This document shows positions 14,106-14,927 of a DNA stretch of 14,927 bases, in pieces. Each line of letters opens with the position of its first letter. The stretch's first letter is position 1. The notes under the pieces were generated by a model. That model was given only the letters and a program-made list of their open reading frames with translations, ran no database searches and had not been told where the DNA came from. The stretch is taken from NCBI GenBank assembly GCA_016297585.1, contig JAEDGJ010000049.1, positions 1 through 14,927 of the forward strand. Direction: 5' to 3'. A program made the translations under genes and the position numbers. Source of the stretch: Clostridiaceae bacterium. GTDB lineage: Bacteria > Bacillota > Clostridia > Oscillospirales > QAMX01.

Positions 14106-14426
14106 TTGCAGGAGAACATGGTTTTGACGGAGGCGGCGTACTATATCCTGCTGTCGCTGTATACGCCGCAGCATGGGTACGGCATCATGCAGCAGACGGA
14201 GCGGCTTTCGGGCGGAAGGGTGCGGCTTGCGGCGGGAACGCTGTACGGCGCGCTGAATTCGCTTTGCGAAAAGGGCTGGATCGTGCCGCTTCCCGTTACG
14301 GAGGAGAGCCGGAAGAAGGAATACAGGCTCACGGAGCAGGGGCTTGATGTGCTGAAGAACGAATTGCGCCGGCTGCGGCAGCTGGTGGAGAACGGGGAAG
14401 CCGTCATGGGAAAGGATGCGCAGTAA
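14106..14426 (+). CDS. PadR-family transcriptional regulator
   Basis: 106 residues from a TTG start, the usual size of the short PadR subfamily. Winged helix: LTEAAYYILLSLYTPQHGYGIMQ and LAAGTLYGALNSLCEKGWI are the classic PadR helices 1 and 3, followed by the wing (EESRKKEYRLTEQG) and a C-terminal dimer helix (NELRRLRQLVENGEAV). It should be a dimeric DNA-binding repressor, likely of its own operon given the inverted repeats over its promoter. The start could be ATG at 14118, but the ribosome binding site fits TTG at 14106. Its TAA stop shares one base with the ATG of the next gene (TAATG), so the DUF2812 gene is co-transcribed and likely the regulated partner. The ligand is unknown. Confidence 0.92.
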   Translation: MQENMVLTEAAYYILLSLYTPQHGYGIMQQTERLSGGRVRLAAGTLYGALNSLCEKGWIVPLPVTEESRKKEYRLTEQGLDVLKNELRRLRQLVENGEAVMGKDAQ

Positions 14427-14927
14427 TGGAGAGAAAGACGATTCACAGGTGCTTTGCGGTCTGGAATTTCGAAAAAGAGGAGCGGTGGCTGAACAGCATG
14501 GCGCAGTCCGGCTGGGTGCTCGACGGCGTGGGCTTTTGTACCTACCATTTTATCGCCTGCAAGCCCGGCGCGTACACGGTACGGCTGGAAATGCACGGCC
14601 CGGACGAGGCGTATATCGACTTTATGCGGGAAACCGGCGCGGAATACATCGGACGGGTATTTCAGTGGATCTTTTTCCGCAAAAAAGCGGAGGACGGGGA
14701 GTTCGATCTGTTTTCGGACCTCGATTCCCGGATCGCGCATCTTGCAAGGATCGGCAGGATGCTTGCCGCCGTCGGCGGTGCGAATCTCCTGATCGGGCTT
14801 GCAAACCTCCACGGCCCGGGCCGCCTCGGCTGGATCAATCTGCTGTGCGCAATGCTGCTGATGTACGCGCTCGGCCGGATCCACGGAAAAAAGGAATCGC
14901 TCGGAGAAAAGCGCGCCATTATGGAAT
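14426..14927 (+). CDS. DUF2812 domain membrane protein, 3' end outside window
   Basis: At least 167 residues, open to the window edge without a stop. The N-terminal domain (about 1-95) has the DUF2812 pattern: VWNFEKEERWLNSMAQSGW at 12-30, then a Y/F-rich stretch (CTYHFIACKPGAYTVRLEM). Two membrane helices follow at about 110-128 and 134-151, with a charged segment after. The domain's function is not established. It is found beside PadR regulators in many Clostridia, as here, and the pair may sense or respond to envelope or small-molecule stress (inference). The ATG at 14426 overlaps the PadR stop by one base; AAGGA is 10 bases upstream. Confidence 0.85.
   Translation, partial: MERKTIHRCFAVWNFEKEERWLNSMAQSGWVLDGVGFCTYHFIACKPGAYTVRLEMHGPDEAYIDFMRETGAEYIGRVFQWIFFRKKAEDGEFDLFSDLDSRIAHLARIGRMLAAVGGANLLIGLANLHGPGRLGWINLLCAMLLMYALGRIHGKKESLGEKRAIME

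Noticed and set aside
1..14927. CRISPR arrays, tRNA or rRNA genes, phage or defence genes
   Set aside because: No regularly spaced repeats, cloverleaf signals, rRNA-like stretches or defence-family motifs were seen in either strand.

Overview
The window looks like chromosome from a GC-rich anaerobic member of the Bacillota (Clostridia-like). The signs are a pyruvate:ferredoxin oxidoreductase gene with very biased codon use, GGAGG-type ribosome binding sites, sigma-A promoters with near-consensus -35/-10 boxes and 17-bp spacers, intrinsic terminators with T-tracts, and families common in Clostridia (DUF2812 with PadR, HEFRH metallopeptidase, YbhJ-type aconitase). No species can be named from sequence alone.

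Layout. (1) 1-1950: the 3' half of nifJ and a strong terminator. (2) 1968-3906: a small metallopeptidase gene with its own promoter, meeting a flippase-like membrane protein gene tail to tail with a 32-bp overlap. (3) 3859-7489: rightward genes, starting from a promoter that overlaps the divergent flippase promoter. They are a stand-alone transposase N-terminal domain (DUF772-type), recG joined to it by an ATGA overlap, and a membrane-anchored alpha/beta hydrolase, ended by a bidirectional terminator. (4) 7495-9930, leftward: a cytoplasmic neutral-ceramidase-like hydrolase with its own promoter and a cre-like site, and upstream of it a PfkB sugar kinase. (5) 9960-13994, rightward: a serine beta-lactamase-fold hydrolase, then an aconitase-superfamily hydratase (YbhJ type) translationally coupled to ruvX (yqgF), then a strong terminator. 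(6) 14027 to the end: a PadR regulator gene with a perfect consensus promoter and an array of inverted repeats, overlapping by one base with a DUF2812 membrane protein gene that runs off the window.

Functional picture. Central anaerobic metabolism (nifJ), recombination and repair (recG and ruvX, each coupled to an unrelated upstream gene), small-molecule or cell-wall hydrolases, and a self-regulated PadR/DUF2812 module. No gene-free stretch exceeds 300 bases, and I see no tRNA, rRNA, CRISPR array or complete insertion sequence.

Novelty. I do not see a clear new defence or mobile system. The points most worth a second look are the intact truncated transposase domain coupled to recG, the cre-like and palindromic control sites around the sugar kinase and ceramidase-like genes, the aconitase-like/ruvX coupling, and the PadR operator array.
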